Shown here: positions 41,931-51,789 of the stretch, piece after piece
Position numbering within the stretch: position 1 is the stretch's first letter
Layout: the number at the start of each line of letters is the position of its first letter
DNA from: an uncultured Bacteroidales bacterium
Lineage (GTDB): Bacteria; Bacteroidota; Bacteroidia; Bacteroidales; Muribaculaceae
Assembly: GCA_902785925.1 (NCBI GenBank)
Contig: CADAAI010000003.1
Coordinates: 61,164 to 125,163 of the forward strand
Reading direction: 5' to 3'
DNA: 64,000 nt
Notes under the pieces: generated by a model
What the model was told of the DNA's origin: nothing
Database searches by the model: none
Seen by the model: only the letters and a program-made list of their open reading frames with translations
Program-made: the position numbers and the translations under genes

Positions 41931-43148
41931 ATGAAAGAAACACCAATTTTGCTGCTCACAGGCTATCTGGGCAGCGGAAAGACCACACTCGTAAACCATA
42001 TTCTCACTAATGAGCAGAACATTAAATTTGCCGTCATTGTCAATGACTTGGGCGAGGTAAACATCGATGCTAGCCTTATTCAAAAGGGCGGTATCGTGGG
42101 TCAGAAAGACGAGAGCCTCGTAGCGTTGCAAAATGGCTGCATCTGCTGCACACTGAAGATGGACCTGATTGAACAGCTGAACGATATCATGAAGCTCGAC
42201 CGCTTCGACTATATAGTAATCGAGGCCAGCGGAATATGCGAGCCCGAACCCATTGCACAGACCATATGCTCCATACCCAACATGGGCGAGCAATACATCG
42301 AGCATGGTTTTCCACGGCTTGACTGTATAGTGACTGTGGTAGACGCTTTAAGGATGCAGAGCGAATTTGCTTGCGGTGAAGATCTCAAGCGCAAGAACAT
42401 AGACGATGAAGACATAGAGAACCTTCTCATTCAGCAGATTGAATTCTGCAACCTAGTGCTGCTTAACAAAGCTTCGGAAGTGGACCCCGACGAACTCGAC
42501 CGCATTCGCCTAATAATTCATGCTCTACAACCCTCGGCGCCTATCATCGAGACTGACTATGCGATGGTCAACCTCAATGACATTATCAACACTGGCTTGT
42601 TTGACTACGAGCAAGTAGCAGGTTCTGCAGGCTGGATTCGCGAAATAGAACGCCCAGCAACCGAGGAAGAAGAAGCCGAAGCCCATCACCATCACCACGA
42701 TGAAGAACCTGATCATGATCACCATCACGAAGGCCACCATCATCACCATCATCATCATGATGAAGGAGAAGCCGAAGAATATGGCATCCAGACTTTCGTG
42801 TACTATCGCCGCCCAGCTATTGATATCCACAAGTTTGACCGCTTTGTCGCTACTAAGTGGCCAAAGAACGTGATACGCGCTAAGGGACTCATCTACTTTA
42901 GCCATAACCGCGACATGTCATTCCTGTTTGAGCAAGCAGGAGTCCAGAAAAAACTGACTCAGAGCGGACTATGGTTTGCTACTGCACCCAAAGAGGAACT
43001 ACGCCGCATGGTGGAATATAACCCCGACATCCTAAAAGACTGGGATGAGCAATATGGCGACCGTATGGTCAAGCTTGTCTTCATTGGACAGAATCTCGAC
43101 ACCGAGCAACTTACCCATGACCTTGACGAGTGCTTAGAGGAGACATAA
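41931..43148 (+). CDS. COG0523 GTPase with His-rich metal loop
   Basis: The protein has 405 residues. Walker A GYLGSGKTT is at 11-19, the metal motif GCICCTL has C70, C72 and C73, and NDLGEVNID at 38-46 and LLNKASEVD at about 182 are GTPase motifs. A loop at about 245-280 holds more than 20 His with Asp and Glu. The CobW C-terminal domain follows. COG0523 proteins insert or supply zinc, cobalt or other metals; the His loop suggests zinc or nickel storage. No metal operator was recognised upstream. Confidence 0.85.
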   Translation: MKETPILLLTGYLGSGKTTLVNHILTNEQNIKFAVIVNDLGEVNIDASLIQKGGIVGQKDESLVALQNGCICCTLKMDLIEQLNDIMKLDRFDYIVIEASGICEPEPIAQTICSIPNMGEQYIEHGFPRLDCIVTVVDALRMQSEFACGEDLKRKNIDDEDIENLLIQQIEFCNLVLLNKASEVDPDELDRIRLIIHALQPSAPIIETDYAMVNLNDIINTGLFDYEQVAGSAGWIREIERPATEEEEAEAHHHHHDEEPDHDHHHEGHHHHHHHHDEGEAEEYGIQTFVYYRRPAIDIHKFDRFVATKWPKNVIRAKGLIYFSHNRDMSFLFEQAGVQKKLTQSGLWFATAPKEELRRMVEYNPDILKDWDEQYGDRMVKLVFIGQNLDTEQLTHDLDECLEET

Positions 43149-43179
43149 ATAATGCTCTAATAATTTCAAATACATTTGC

Positions 43180-43214
43180 AGCGAGCCACAAAATCCCTTA
43201 ATTTGTGGCTCGCT
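43180..43214 (+). terminator. intrinsic terminator
   Basis: AGCGAGCCACAAA (43180-43192) pairs perfectly with TTTGTGGCTCGCT (43202-43214). Only a short T-rich tail (TGCTTAAT) follows. Confidence 0.75.
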
Positions 43215-43392
43215 TGCTTAATCAACAAGAATATTTATTATAATTATCTTAAAAAAGAACACCAATAAACCTATAACACAAAAAATATTACTACCTTTGC
43301 GCCACTAAAAACAGTACTACCCGAACTAATGAGCCTTTCGAGTCGTATTTAAGTATAATGAAGGCTCAAAACACAATTTACAAACAACAAAA

Positions 43393-44976
43393 ATGAAAAA
43401 ATTATTACTTATTGCAAGTATGGCCGTTATGGCTATTGGAGCATGGGCTCAAAGTGCAAGCGACTATGGTATCGTTATGGAGCAACCCGCTGGTGAGCTG
43501 AAAACCTATGACCGTGCTGGTTATGCCTACTACTATAGTGGTGAGAATATTCGCCGTGGCGCTCAAACAGGCACAATCGACATCGTGTTTGGCGAAGACA
43601 ACAAGGTTTACTTCAAGCAGCCATTGTCGAAACTCGAGATCAACTCATGGATTGAGGGAACCTTGAGCGAGGACGGCACCACCATCACCGTACCAATGGG
43701 TCAGAACGTAGCTTACGATGCCGAGGTGAACGATGTTATCACACTGGCAGTACTCGACTATGACGATGACTACGAGGAATTTGAGGTTCGCAACAGCGCT
43801 CACTACGTTCAGTTCAGCGTTACTGAAGACAAGATTAGCTTGATTGGCACTTCGACCTACGTTGTATTTGGTGCAGTTTATGCAAACAGCCAAGAATGGG
43901 CCGGCTATGCCGACTATAGCAGTGTCTACACTCCAACCACTCAGGCCGAGGATGTGCTCGTTGAGCTTCCTGAGGGGGTTGAACCCGAGGTTTACACCTT
44001 CGAAGCCACTGGCTACGACGGCACCGCTTTCAAATATAACGTTAATGTGGGCGTTGACAACAATGACGTTTACATTCAGGGTATTTTCAGCGATGTTCCC
44101 CAATCTTGGATTAAGGGAACACGCGAGGGTAACAACGTAACCTTTGCCCAAGACCAATACATTGGTCATGTAGCCAACAGACCTAACTACATGGCTGGTG
44201 CCGAAACCAATGCCAATGGTCAGAAGGACATTTGTGACTTCGTGCTCAACTATGACGAAGCTACCGACACGTATACCAACGTTACTGAGTATCTCATCCA
44301 AAACACTACAAAGGGCGTTATCTACTATGTTCAGGCATTCAGCAACATCACCATCACAAAGGATCCTAACAATGGTGCTTATGAACTACCTTACATGGAG
44401 ACATTTGACACTCAAGCTGCATTCAGCGAGTACACTGTAATTAATGCCAACAACGATGACCGCACATGGGCTTACAGTGGCACTAGCAAGAATGTTTCTT
44501 ATCAATGGAGCAGCTATAATGCTGCCGATGACTGGTTGATTACTCCAGCTCTCATCATGGAGCCAGATACTGAGTATGAGTTTAGCATCGACGCCAAAGC
44601 ATCAGGTTATCCCGAGCGTTTCGAGGTAATGGTTGGCACCGAGCCTACCGTTGAGGCTATGACCACTACTATTATTCCTGCAGTTGTGGTTGAAGGCTAC
44701 GATGTAACCAACCACACTGGTCGTTTTACTGTTCCTGCTAGCAAGTCAGATGGCAAGTACTACATTGGCATCCACGCTATCAGTGACGCCGATGAGTTTG
44801 TCCTTACTATCGACAACGTGAGCGTAGTTGCTACCGCTCCTTCGGCAATTGATGAGATCAACGTTGAGAGAGTTCAAGACAACAACTACTATGACCTCAT
44901 GGGCCGCAAGATGAACAGCAACAGCCTACCAGCTGGCATCTATATTCACAACGGCAAAAAAATCATCGTGAGATAA
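43393..44976 (+). CDS. secreted choice-of-anchor J protein with sorting tail
   Basis: The protein has 527 residues with a signal peptide at 1-19. Two similar beta-rich domains at about 25-170 and 190-325 share E-x-Y/V-T-F-x-A-T/G-Y-D-G-like starts. A cleaved-adhesin/choice-of-anchor J jelly roll follows at about 335-475, with DDWLITPALIMEPDTEYEF. The end (DLMGRKMNSNSLPAGIYIHN, then a Lys/Arg-rich tail) matches type IX secretion sorting domains. It is probably a surface or secreted adhesin-like protein. TACCTTTG at 43292-43299 fits a -7 box. Confidence 0.75.
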   Translation: MKKLLLIASMAVMAIGAWAQSASDYGIVMEQPAGELKTYDRAGYAYYYSGENIRRGAQTGTIDIVFGEDNKVYFKQPLSKLEINSWIEGTLSEDGTTITVPMGQNVAYDAEVNDVITLAVLDYDDDYEEFEVRNSAHYVQFSVTEDKISLIGTSTYVVFGAVYANSQEWAGYADYSSVYTPTTQAEDVLVELPEGVEPEVYTFEATGYDGTAFKYNVNVGVDNNDVYIQGIFSDVPQSWIKGTREGNNVTFAQDQYIGHVANRPNYMAGAETNANGQKDICDFVLNYDEATDTYTNVTEYLIQNTTKGVIYYVQAFSNITITKDPNNGAYELPYMETFDTQAAFSEYTVINANNDDRTWAYSGTSKNVSYQWSSYNAADDWLITPALIMEPDTEYEFSIDAKASGYPERFEVMVGTEPTVEAMTTTIIPAVVVEGYDVTNHTGRFTVPASKSDGKYYIGIHAISDADEFVLTIDNVSVVATAPSAIDEINVERVQDNNYYDLMGRKMNSNSLPAGIYIHNGKKIIVR

Positions 44977-44995
44977 ACCACGATGACAGATTATA

Positions 44996-45034
44996 AACAA
45001 GGGCGCGACCAGCAATTGGTCGCGCCCTTGTTTT
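44996..45034. terminator. bidirectional terminator
   Basis: AAACAAGGGCGCGACC pairs perfectly with GGTCGCGCCCTTGTTT around AGCAATT. It serves the convergent genes ending at 44976 and 45034. Confidence 0.95.
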
Positions 45035-45978
45035 TACTTGATTATCCAACGAGCAATGCGGGCTGAACCTCGCTTGCCACGCACTATGCGCTTGAACAGG
45101 CGTGGCATAACCTTGCGATAAATCCACTTGCGATTAAGCACCGAATATGCTTTCTGGGCTGCAGGTTTGGCAAACTCAGGATGCCCCTCGCGCTGGTACT
45201 GAGCCGCAAGAACTAACAAGCGATAATATAGCAAATCATAGTAACGTTGCTTGTTGAGAAGCGAGGAGTTCTTGATATCAAGTACCATAGTGCGCAACGA
45301 CACTTCCCACTTGCCATGATTGGCAGTGAAATTTGTTCCAGTAATAGAGTTCTCACCACCATAGATCACATCAACCCTAGGCTTGCCCTCAAGGTAACCT
45401 ATCACGGGTTTTGCGAGGAGTATTCTCAATCCATACTCGAAATCGTTCCAGTGAGAAATATTACTATTCCACTCGATGTTACGGATGAAATCATGTCGTG
45501 CACAAAATGCCTGCGTGGCAAGCACGCTATGGAGAATATGGTTGGCAATCAAATCTTTCTTGTAGAGCGGCATTGCCTTCTTCTCCCCTATATCGTTAAC
45601 CTGATTGCGACGGCAGATGATGACATCGGCGCGTTGTGGCGACGACTCGAAGGCATCGACATACTTTTGAACAAGACGCCGCTCCATGAGGTCATCGCTA
45701 TCAAAGAACATCAAGTATTCGCCAGTTGCAAACTGCATGCCACGGTTGCGCGCGGCACTCGCTGTGTGCTGCTTTTCCTGCGTGACAATCACCTCAAAAT
45801 CGGGGGCGTTATTGTCAATCTTAAACTGGTTGAGCACCACTAGCGAGTCGTCGGTCGAGAAATTGTCGACCAGCACCAGCTGCAGCGGGCGATAGGTCTG
45901 CTCAACCACCGTCTTCAGCGTGCGTGGCACCAAGTTGGCGCGATTATAAACTGGAATAACAATCGATACTGTTTTCAT
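45034..45978 (-). CDS. family 2 glycosyltransferase
   Basis: The protein has 314 residues from ATG 45978. The GT-A fold shows VSIVIPVYNRANLVPRTLKT at 3-22, LQLVLVDNFSTDDSL near 33-47, and the metal-binding MFFDSDDLMERR near 87-98. It adds sugars from nucleotide donors, probably to surface polysaccharide. It is divergent from the next two glycosyltransferase genes. Confidence 0.85.
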   Translation of the reverse strand: MKTVSIVIPVYNRANLVPRTLKTVVEQTYRPLQLVLVDNFSTDDSLVVLNQFKIDNNAPDFEVIVTQEKQHTASAARNRGMQFATGEYLMFFDSDDLMERRLVQKYVDAFESSPQRADVIICRRNQVNDIGEKKAMPLYKKDLIANHILHSVLATQAFCARHDFIRNIEWNSNISHWNDFEYGLRILLAKPVIGYLEGKPRVDVIYGGENSITGTNFTANHGKWEVSLRTMVLDIKNSSLLNKQRYYDLLYYRLLVLAAQYQREGHPEFAKPAAQKAYSVLNRKWIYRKVMPRLFKRIVRGKRGSARIARWIIK

Positions 45979-45986
45979 ATTGACTC

Positions 45987-46018
45987 CAAAATTAGTCAAA
46001 TTCTTGGTTAAAAACAAA
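45987..46018 (-). promoter_or_regulatory. promoter of the minus-strand glycosyltransferase
   Basis: On the minus strand TTTG (46015-46018), 20 bp, TAATTTTG (45987-45994). The start codon is only 9 bp after the box, so the leader is very short. Confidence 0.7.
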
Positions 46019-46034
46019 AAAAACAATAAATTTG
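46002..46034 (+). promoter_or_regulatory. promoter of the plus-strand glycosyltransferases
   Basis: TCTTG (46002-46006), 20 bp, TAAATTTG (46027-46034). It overlaps the opposing promoter on the other strand, so the two could exclude each other. Confidence 0.65.
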
Positions 46035-46061
46035 CATGCTTTAAAGCAAAAATAACTGCGG

Positions 46062-47210
46062 ATGAAGATTCTGTTTGTTGGCGACGCAAGTAATTTGCAT
46101 AACTGTCTGGCTCAAGCCTTGCGAGACTTGGGACACACTGCTGTTGTAGCCAGCAACGGATCGCACTGGATGGACACGGCACGCGACATTGACTTGAGTC
46201 GAGGCCCAGGCAAGATGGGGGCAGTAAAGTATGTTCTTGATGTGCTCAGAGCATTGCCACACATGCGCGGCTTTGACGTAGTTGTGACCTGTGGTCACAT
46301 CTTCCTCGACCTGAAGCCAGGCAAAGTGAGACGCGTGTTTGACTGGCTCAAGAGCCACAACCACAGCATTGTGCTAAGTGCTTTGGGTACAGATTACTAT
46401 TACTATCACGCATGCCACGACGGCAAGACCTATCGCTACAGCGACTATATGGTAGGCGACAAACCTTCGCCCTATGCCCATTCGGAAGAATATCAAGCTA
46501 AACATGAGGACAACTGGAAACTGCCGTTAATGCGCGAACATAGCGAACACATTTTAAAAAATATTGACGGTGCTATCTCGTGCCTGTGGGAATATCACGA
46601 ATGCTACAAGCCGCTACTGGGTGAGCGCCTTGCCTATGGAGGCATTCCTATCAACACTCGCAATGTGAAGCCACATATAATAGAGAACGAGCCAAAGAAG
46701 GTAAAATTCTTCATTGGAATTCAACGCGACCGCAACATCTTAAAGGGCACAAATCTACTACTTGAAGCGGCACAACGAACCGTGGACCGCTACCCCACCC
46801 TGTGTGAACTCACTGTGGTGGAAAACGTGCCTTACGGAGAATATATTCAGCAACTAAGTAACTCGCACGTGCTACTCGACCAGCTCTACTCCTACACACC
46901 AGCAACCAATGCCCTGCTCGCCATGGCTCGTGGACTGGTAGCAGTTAGTGGCGCAGAACCCGAATACTACAACCTGATTGGTGAGCGAGACAATTATCCC
47001 ATCATTAATGTGAGTCCGCTAGTGAAAGGAGACATAGACGCCAAGCTCGAGTGGATTGTTCAAAACAAGCATCTGTTACCCGAGCTGAGCCGCCGTAGCC
47101 GCGAATTTGTTGAGAAGCACAACGACGCACATGTTGTAGCGCACAGGCATGTCGATTTCTATGAGAAAATCCTAAAAAATGAGGCTGGAGATACTGATAA
47201 TAACGATTGA
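46062..47210 (+). CDS. GT-B-type glycosyltransferase
   Basis: The protein has 382 residues. MKILFVGDASNLHNCLAQAL at 1-20 is a Rossmann start, and GIQRDRNILKGTNLLLEAA at about 219-237 and LAMARGLVAVSGAEPEYYN near 285-303 follow the GT4 pattern, with the E-x7-E-like motif only partly kept. It probably builds a surface glycan. It overlaps the next gene by 32 bases. Confidence 0.75.
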   Translation: MKILFVGDASNLHNCLAQALRDLGHTAVVASNGSHWMDTARDIDLSRGPGKMGAVKYVLDVLRALPHMRGFDVVVTCGHIFLDLKPGKVRRVFDWLKSHNHSIVLSALGTDYYYYHACHDGKTYRYSDYMVGDKPSPYAHSEEYQAKHEDNWKLPLMREHSEHILKNIDGAISCLWEYHECYKPLLGERLAYGGIPINTRNVKPHIIENEPKKVKFFIGIQRDRNILKGTNLLLEAAQRTVDRYPTLCELTVVENVPYGEYIQQLSNSHVLLDQLYSYTPATNALLAMARGLVAVSGAEPEYYNLIGERDNYPIINVSPLVKGDIDAKLEWIVQNKHLLPELSRRSREFVEKHNDAHVVAHRHVDFYEKILKNEAGDTDNND

Positions 47211-47991
47211 TGAGGGAATAAACAATATTCCTGCTATGCTGCTGGAGCCATGCGAGGGCATCGGCTACGTTGTATCGTGGCAGCATAGTGACGATAAAGA
47301 ACACTTTGCACCTGCCGAGTTGGAACGCCCTGACGTAGCTGTTTACCATCTCTCAGGACGAGGCATAAGCCGCAACCGTAACAACTGTCTGAGGCATGCC
47401 ACAGCCGATGTGTGCTTGATTGCCGATGATGACTGCCGGTATACTCACGATCAGTTACAGGCAGTAATCAACACTTTTGCCCAGAATCCCGACATCGATT
47501 TCGCCACCTTCCGCTATACTAGCGAAGAGAATGTCAAGAAATATCCAGCACAAAGCGTAGACCTCTCAACACCTACAAAAGGATATTACATCTCATCAAT
47601 AGAGATTGCTTTCAAGCGTGAAAGCGTACAAGGCAAGTTCTGGTTTAACGAACTATTTGGCTATGGAGCTCCACTATCATGCGGAGAAGAAGAATTGCTG
47701 GTACTCACTGCAATAAGGCAGGGACTTAAATGCAAGTTCTTCCCCATCGACATTGTGAGACACGACGATATCACCAACACAGTCACCAACGTGAGCAAGA
47801 GCAACATGCTGATGGGCCGTGGTGCCTTTACCTACATTGCTCATCCATTGTCGTTCATCGCCCGCATACCACTTAATAGCTACCGCCTCAAAAAAAAGTA
47901 TGGTGTTCCTTTTTGGCATGGAGTCAAAAATATGCTGGCTGGAGTAAGCTTCTACAGAAAACACCGAAACGACGAGCAATCTTACCAATAA
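47179..47991 (+). CDS. family 2 glycosyltransferase
   Basis: The protein has 270 residues. RGISRNRNNCLRHATADVCLIADDDCRYT at about 54-82 contains the D-D-D metal motif of the GT2 family, and GEEELLVLTAIRQGLKC near 172-188 fits the acceptor-loop region. The start overlaps the previous gene in another frame. It acts with the gene before it in glycan assembly. Confidence 0.8.
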   Translation: MRLEILIITIDEGINNIPAMLLEPCEGIGYVVSWQHSDDKEHFAPAELERPDVAVYHLSGRGISRNRNNCLRHATADVCLIADDDCRYTHDQLQAVINTFAQNPDIDFATFRYTSEENVKKYPAQSVDLSTPTKGYYISSIEIAFKRESVQGKFWFNELFGYGAPLSCGEEELLVLTAIRQGLKCKFFPIDIVRHDDITNTVTNVSKSNMLMGRGAFTYIAHPLSFIARIPLNSYRLKKKYGVPFWHGVKNMLAGVSFYRKHRNDEQSYQ

Positions 47992-47992
47992 A

Positions 47993-48023
47993 AATGAGGA
48001 TGAGTCAAGACCCCATCCTCATT
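47993..48023. terminator. bidirectional terminator
   Basis: AATGAGGATG (47993-48002) pairs perfectly with CATCCTCATT (48014-48023), with A and T runs on the two sides. Confidence 0.85.
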
Positions 48024-48042
48024 ATTTTTATCATCTTATACT

Positions 48043-49128
48043 CTAAATATACTTAGATATTGATGCTTCTAGCTGCTCGATGTTGGCTACACGTTCCACT
48101 ATCTCGCCGTTGCGACCAATGATGAAGACTGTTGGAATAGTAGTGATATTGTAAGCTCCAGCATTGCGAGAATACTCGCCGTCGGGGTCACGCAACACAA
48201 TCCAAGGAAGCGACACTACCGCCTGCATCCACTGAGCTTCATTGTCGTCGAGACACACTTGGAAAATCTCAAAACCACGGCTCTTATACTTATTGTACAT
48301 GTCGTTGAGCAGCTTATTGAGAGATGGCGAGAACGACTGGCTCTGCATAGTGAAGTTGAGCACTACTACGTTTCCGTGTGAAGCCACCTCTTGCAGACTC
48401 TGCATCTTGCCTTTCTTGTCTTGCAACTTGATGTCGATGAGCGACGCGGTAGTGGCAACAATAGTGTCGCCTGCGCTCGACTCACTCCGACGCATACTCA
48501 GTCCCTGCTTGAAATTGTCGACCATATAACCAGTGCGAGGGTCGTTGGGACGGAAATTAGCAAATGCATTGGTCACAGCGCCAATAATCTTGAAGTCCTT
48601 CTTATCAAGAGGATCAAAAAGAGGTTTATTACCAATAAACTTGTTGATGAGATAGAACGAGACTATTCCAGCAGGGTCTTTCACTAATTCGCGGCTCAAC
48701 TCGTCTTTCCACTTGCTGAAAGCATCGCTGCTAGTGTCACCCTTCTTAGCAAACTCAGCAGCCTGACGATCAATGTTCATCATCTTTACTGCATTGTCGC
48801 TACCGGCAAGTGTATACCCCTCATCAAATTTCTTGATAGAAGTCTTTATCTCGATATTGTCAATGCTATCGATAGGGAAATAAATGCTCTTGTCGCGGTA
48901 GCCCAAACGATAAATGTTGGGATACTCGGGAGCATCCACACTAAAAGCGAACTTGTCGCCACTAGTCACCACGCTATCAACAAAGAGCCAGTTACCATTG
49001 ATGCTAGTCTCGAGGAAAAGTGTTGTGGTGTCACCAGCACCCTCAACAGTGCCGCTAACCTTAAACTTATTGCCGTTGCATGAGCACATCAGAGCTACAA
49101 GAACAGCCAGAAACATTAATTTCTTCAT
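48043..49128 (-). CDS. TlpA-like lipoprotein with DUF4369, lacking redox cysteines
   Basis: The protein has 361 residues. The signal peptide ends at a lipobox before C17 (LMCSC). DUF4369 covers about 20-110 (FKVSGTVEGAGDTTTLFLE). A thioredoxin fold covers about 230-361, with GNVVVLNFTMQSQSFSPSLN at 252-271 where relatives carry W-C-x-x-C. Here that site reads T-M-Q-S-Q-S, with no Cys, so the protein cannot be a normal thiol reductant. The cis-proline (TTIPTVFII) is kept. It is probably a periplasmic binding protein or a diverged chaperone. Confidence 0.8.
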   Translation of the reverse strand: MKKLMFLAVLVALMCSCNGNKFKVSGTVEGAGDTTTLFLETSINGNWLFVDSVVTSGDKFAFSVDAPEYPNIYRLGYRDKSIYFPIDSIDNIEIKTSIKKFDEGYTLAGSDNAVKMMNIDRQAAEFAKKGDTSSDAFSKWKDELSRELVKDPAGIVSFYLINKFIGNKPLFDPLDKKDFKIIGAVTNAFANFRPNDPRTGYMVDNFKQGLSMRRSESSAGDTIVATTASLIDIKLQDKKGKMQSLQEVASHGNVVVLNFTMQSQSFSPSLNKLLNDMYNKYKSRGFEIFQVCLDDNEAQWMQAVVSLPWIVLRDPDGEYSRNAGAYNITTIPTVFIIGRNGEIVERVANIEQLEASISKYI

Positions 49129-49204
49129 ATCGTGAATTGTTGTGTGTTATCTTAAAAAAACGTGCGAAATTACTGCAAATTGACCTAAAGAGCAAATATT
49201 TTAT

Positions 49205-49900
49205 TCAAAATCCCATGATGATGCCAGTGGTGAAGGGAGTAAAGACAGTCGCATAGCGCTCTTGCAGCACGTGGCAGGGACTGTAACGCACGTAGGCACC
49301 AATGAATTTCCATTTCATGCCGCCCATGATGTCAACAGTGACAGGAACCGGATGAATCTTGTTGCTCGACTCTTTCACTTTCTCGCCATTGAGAGTGTAG
49401 ATGGTCTCTACACTAGCATGGAGATTAAAATTCACGACTGGTCCAGCAAAAATATCGACAGTGCTAAACAGGCGTTGACGCACCAGTAGTGGCATAGTGA
49501 GTGAGAACACTTTAACTCGTGAAGACTTGGGCTTGGCACCTTCGGGATAAGGGACAACCGACAGGTAGTCATTGTTCTGCTGGAATCGCATGTCATTTTT
49601 CAACTTAAAGTTACGCCAGTCAATGCCCAGTCCCACAGTAATGCGTTGTCCGTGCCTTGTTTTGAACTTGGTGCCAATCACGTTGAGCCAACCAATGTCG
49701 ATGCTGCGACCCATATTCACGTCGATGCCACTGGCATTGTCCCAGCCAATGACAAAACCACCGGTATAAATGTTCCATCCCACGCTATCGGTGCATAAAG
49801 GATACCAGTCAACCTGGATATATTCATCCTTGTCTTTGTTGCCAGCCCACGATGTGAGGGCGATAACAATACATATAATAACTGCTAATGATTTCTTCAT
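49205..49900 (-). CDS. outer-membrane barrel protein
   Basis: The protein has 231 residues with a signal peptide (KSLAVIICIVIALTSWA). Strands alternate through the rest, for example TGGFVIGWDNASGIDVNMGRS and RITVGLGIDWRNFKL, and it ends in GIIMGF with a terminal Phe. It fits the porin/OmpW-like barrel proteins of Bacteroidetes but shows no specific motif. TAATTTTG on the minus strand (49905-49912) ends 5 bases before the start codon. Confidence 0.65.
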   Translation of the reverse strand: MKKSLAVIICIVIALTSWAGNKDKDEYIQVDWYPLCTDSVGWNIYTGGFVIGWDNASGIDVNMGRSIDIGWLNVIGTKFKTRHGQRITVGLGIDWRNFKLKNDMRFQQNNDYLSVVPYPEGAKPKSSRVKVFSLTMPLLVRQRLFSTVDIFAGPVVNFNLHASVETIYTLNGEKVKESSNKIHPVPVTVDIMGGMKWKFIGAYVRYSPCHVLQERYATVFTPFTTGIIMGF

Positions 49901-50086
49901 GGTGCAAAATTAGTGCAAGCCGAGAGAAATACAAAATCAAAGACAAAGTTTTTGATTTTTATTTCTGAGGCATCGCCTAATTTATCCATCATTAGAGCAA
50001 GTCAAGTAAAACACAAAATCAAAGCATCTGTAAATCTTCTTCATCATCAATGACATGATGAAATATCAATACTATGAGCACAAAAA

Positions 50087-50121
50087 AGCGGTTATCGTAC
50101 AACTATTATACGGTAACCGCT
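50087..50121 (-). terminator. terminator of the BspA-like gene
   Basis: AGCGGTTATCGTA (50087-50099) pairs with TACGGTAACCGCT (50109-50121) with one wobble. On the minus strand TTTTTTG follows. Confidence 0.85.
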
Positions 50122-50142
50122 CTATGGCGCAAAAAACAAGAA

Positions 50143-51735
50143 TTATTCGCTTCCCAGCAAGATATTGTAGATGAAAGTGACATCGCCTGAGGTGATGTTT
50201 CCATCGCCGTTCTGGTCGCCGTTGACAATAGCACTGTTGTCATTGTTGAGTAGCCAATTGTAGATGGCTGTCACGTCGGCTGCTGTAACATTACCGTCAC
50301 CGTTGACATCGCCAGGCACGTTGAAGTCCTTCTCAACAATATTATAGTAATCCCATTCAGTAGCTTGATAGGCGCTTTTGCTGCCCTTGGGGACATAAAG
50401 AATAGCGCTTGAATTGCTATTGTAGAATGGCATGTCATAATCCTCATAGTAATCCATAATGGTAGGGGGAACTGCGCTTAAGCAGGTTATTGTCTGCAAA
50501 CCAGTGCAGTTGTTGAGAGCGTGAGGATAAATCTCGGTGATGCCCACAGGGATGGTGAGTGATGTCAACGATGTGCAGCTAGCGAATTCGCCATCGTTCA
50601 AGTAATATGGGCTCGAGGGAAGTACCACCTCGGTAAGGCGAGTGTCGGCAAACACTTGTTCATCGATAAAGTCTATTTTGTCGGGACCATCAAGATTGAT
50701 TGCGCTCAAGAGGCTGCTCTCGAAGCAAGCATAACCCAGGGCAGTCAGTTTCTTGTTAAGCGTGATGCTTTGCAACTCGCTGCCCCAGAAAGCACCACCA
50801 ACGATGCCCAAGCAGTTCTCATTTACCACATGGGTGGTAACGCCTGTCATGGGTGCCATTTGAAGCAATGTTTTGTCGGCAGTGTAGAGCACGCCGTTTT
50901 CCATAACAAATGAGGTGTTGGCGGGATCCAGTGCGATTGTGCTCACAGCGGTGTTGGCTATAGCACTTTCTCCAATGCTTGTAACGCCGGCTGGGATATT
51001 GATAGCTGTAAGAGCTTTGTCGTTAAGGAAAGCCTCCATGCCAATTTCCTCTAACGTCGATGGCAGAGTGATGCTGCTGAGGGCAGTGCAGCTGTTGAAT
51101 GCGCCGTCGCCTATTTTCTTCAGACCCTCGTTAAGGGTCACTGTCTCGAGTTTGCTGTTAAGGAAGCATGTTGAGCCAATCTCCTCGGTCGATGCAGGAA
51201 TTTCAATGCTGGTGGCTGCCAGTTTATAGAATGCTGCATTACCAATGTGTTTAACGCCATCGCCCAGGTCTACTTGAGTTAAGCAAGGCTGGTAGCTTGA
51301 GTTGTGCTGATTGTAGAACGCACTATTTCCTATCCATTCCACACTGTTGGGGAGTGTGAGGCTGCTAATGCCTAGGCTAGAGAAAGCATAATCACCTATG
51401 TATTTTACACCTTCGCCAAATGTTACGCTGGTTAAATCGCTGTAATAGAAAGCTTGAGCTTTGATTGTTTCAACCGAACCAGGTATAACCACCGAGATAA
51501 GGTTACTCCACTTGAATGCGCCTTCGCCAATGGCTTTAACATCATAGGTTACACCACCGTTCTCAACTGTTGGGGGAATTTCAATACTAGTAGCTGCGTT
51601 GTCCACACCACTACACTCAACAGTGTTTTCGCCCGTCACTGTGTAGGTGATTTGACCAGACGTAAAGGTAGTCTGAGCTTGCATGCTGAGGGCAAACAAT
51701 GCTGCTGCGGCTGTTAAAAGGTAATTTCTTTTCAT
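50143..51735 (-). CDS. secreted BspA-like leucine-rich repeat protein with dockerin
   Basis: The protein has 530 residues. After a signal peptide (1-20), LRR_5 repeats of about 23 residues run from about 45 to 440 with patterns such as IPGSVETIKAQAFYYSDLTSVTFGEG. The last 60 residues are a type I dockerin: GDVNGDGNVTAADVTAIYNWLL and NGDQNGDGNITSGDVTFIYNILL each have a D-x-N-x-D-G calcium loop. BspA proteins bind host matrix or other bacteria; the dockerin suggests attachment to a cohesin-bearing partner. No cohesin gene is in the window. Confidence 0.85.
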   Translation of the reverse strand: MKRNYLLTAAAALFALSMQAQTTFTSGQITYTVTGENTVECSGVDNAATSIEIPPTVENGGVTYDVKAIGEGAFKWSNLISVVIPGSVETIKAQAFYYSDLTSVTFGEGVKYIGDYAFSSLGISSLTLPNSVEWIGNSAFYNQHNSSYQPCLTQVDLGDGVKHIGNAAFYKLAATSIEIPASTEEIGSTCFLNSKLETVTLNEGLKKIGDGAFNSCTALSSITLPSTLEEIGMEAFLNDKALTAINIPAGVTSIGESAIANTAVSTIALDPANTSFVMENGVLYTADKTLLQMAPMTGVTTHVVNENCLGIVGGAFWGSELQSITLNKKLTALGYACFESSLLSAINLDGPDKIDFIDEQVFADTRLTEVVLPSSPYYLNDGEFASCTSLTSLTIPVGITEIYPHALNNCTGLQTITCLSAVPPTIMDYYEDYDMPFYNSNSSAILYVPKGSKSAYQATEWDYYNIVEKDFNVPGDVNGDGNVTAADVTAIYNWLLNNDNSAIVNGDQNGDGNITSGDVTFIYNILLGSE

Positions 51736-51789
51736 TTTTTTGAATTTAATAATTTAGGTAAATAGGAATATGTTTTACTATTACTTTGC

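Noticed and set aside
41856..42305. 149-codon minus-strand frame opposite the COG0523 gene
   Set aside because: It is a shadow of the well-supported plus-strand gene and has a poor composition.
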